Shown one piece after another: positions 55,861-56,243 of a stretch of 56,243 nucleotides of DNA. Position 1 is the first letter of the stretch, and every line of letters starts with the position of its first letter. The notes below the pieces were generated by a model that ran no database searches, was not told the origin of the DNA, and worked only from the letters and a program-made list of their open reading frames with translations. Source of the DNA: an uncultured Oscillospiraceae bacterium (GTDB lineage Bacteria; Bacillota; Clostridia; Oscillospirales; Oscillospiraceae); assembly GCA_944387125.1 (NCBI GenBank), contig CALXDT010000032.1, forward strand, positions 1-56,243. The letters are read 5' to 3'. The position numbers and the translations under genes were made by a program.

Positions 55861-56243
55861 CTATTTGGTTTCCTTCAGCAGATCGGCAATGGTGATGCCG
55901 TCAAAGAAATCATTAATCATCTTGTCCAGTTTCTCCCACATGGGAAGGGCGTTGCAGCACTCCGCCCGGGAGCAGGCGGCGGCCCCCTGACTGGTGCAGG
56001 AGACGGCAGTGAGCCCGCCTTCGGTCAGCTTGAGGATGCTGCCCACAGTGTACTCCTCCGGCTTGCGGTTGAGCCGGTAGCCGCCGCCCTTGCCATGGAC
56101 GGCGTCCACGAATCCGGCCTTGGACAAGGTGGTCATAATGGATTCCAGATATTTCTGGGAAATGCCTTCCGCTTCGGCAATTTCCTTCAGGGGAATGTAC
56201 TCCTCCCCGCCCCGCTGGGCAAAGCTGACCATCACCCGCAGGG
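55861..56243 (-). CDS. Rrf2 family regulator, truncated by the window edge
   Basis: The C-terminal 127 residues of an Rrf2/IscR-type winged-helix regulator. The visible part begins within LRVMVSFAQRG, normally preceded by about 10 more residues (M-x-STRGRYA-type), so the real start is outside the window. The helix-turn-helix reads IPLKEIAEAEGISQKYLES, then GGGYRLNRKPEEYTVGSIL. Cysteines C-x8-C-x3-CC (SCTSQGAAACSRAECC) occupy the IscR iron-sulfur ligand region, so an Fe-S or redox sensor is plausible. Its targets are unknown; in related bacteria it often precedes iscS/nifS. Confidence 0.88.
   Translation of the reverse strand, partial: LRVMVSFAQRGGEEYIPLKEIAEAEGISQKYLESIMTTLSKAGFVDAVHGKGGGYRLNRKPEEYTVGSILKLTEGGLTAVSCTSQGAAACSRAECCNALPMWEKLDKMINDFFDGITIADLLKETK

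Overview
The window reads as a chromosomal segment of a GC-rich, strictly anaerobic Gram-positive of the class Clostridia, most likely a gut Oscillospiraceae-type bacterium. This is inferred from strong AGGAGG-type ribosome sites, TTGACA/TATAAT promoters, TTG and GTG starts, a class III (anaerobic) ribonucleotide reductase, MreC/MreD/PBP2, HinT, Rrf2 and many carbohydrate genes of gut-Clostridia type. No rRNA, tRNA, CRISPR array, phage gene or intact transposase was seen.

Layout. 0.2-7.8 kb: sugar genes (CE2-like SGNH esterase, phosphohexomutase, GH36 alpha-galactosidase with a small membrane protein, second SGNH hydrolase, ROK kinase). 8.0-11.8 kb: greA-lysS, with LysRS carrying an extra C-terminal tRNA-binding OB-fold, then a lower-GC patch with a DUF3795 protein and a GNAT acetyltransferase. 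12.1-14.7 kb (minus): minD-mgsA-hisS. 15.0 kb: pta. 16.2-19.1 kb (minus): rsmG with a DUF3810 membrane metalloprotease, HIT protein, small-multidrug-export family protein. 19.3-25.8 kb: U32 peptidase-family protein, maf-mreC-mreD-PBP2. 25.9-29.7 kb: nucleoside-type ABC transporter (ATPase and two permeases, no binding lipoprotein). 29.8-34 kb: CBS protein, AraC regulator, MFS carrier and GH1 beta-glucosidase. 34.1-38.3 kb: argC-argJ-argB-argD behind an ARG-box promoter. 38.4-39.3 kb: nested palindromes, a MITE-like element and a small hypothetical gene. 39.4-42.5 kb: NrdR-box promoter, nrdD, a separate 50-residue glycyl-radical peptide gene, nrdG. 42.6-43.1 kb: a densely structured non-coding region. 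43.1-46.6 kb: alpha/beta hydrolase, ArsR repressor, free HMA metallochaperone and Zn/Cd P-type ATPase. 46.8-53.7 kb: AraC regulator, two Gfo/Idh/MocA dehydrogenases, two xylose-isomerase-like TIM barrels and UxaC, a candidate oxidative glycoside/uronide pathway. 53.9-56.2 kb: XRE-TPR regulator, DUF975-like membrane protein, truncated Rrf2 regulator.

How it fits together: most sugar genes feed hexose phosphate (alpha-galactosidase, beta-glucosidase, ROK kinase, phosphohexomutase) or hexuronate (UxaC) metabolism; mgsA and pta handle triose-phosphate overflow and acetyl-CoA conversion; argCJBD makes ornithine precursors; nrdDG supplies dNTPs without oxygen. The most unusual points are the split nrdD, the LysRS fusion at a base-composition boundary, the multi-branched structured region at 42.74-42.96 kb, the TA-flanked MITE-like element, and the Gfo/Idh-TIM-UxaC cluster.
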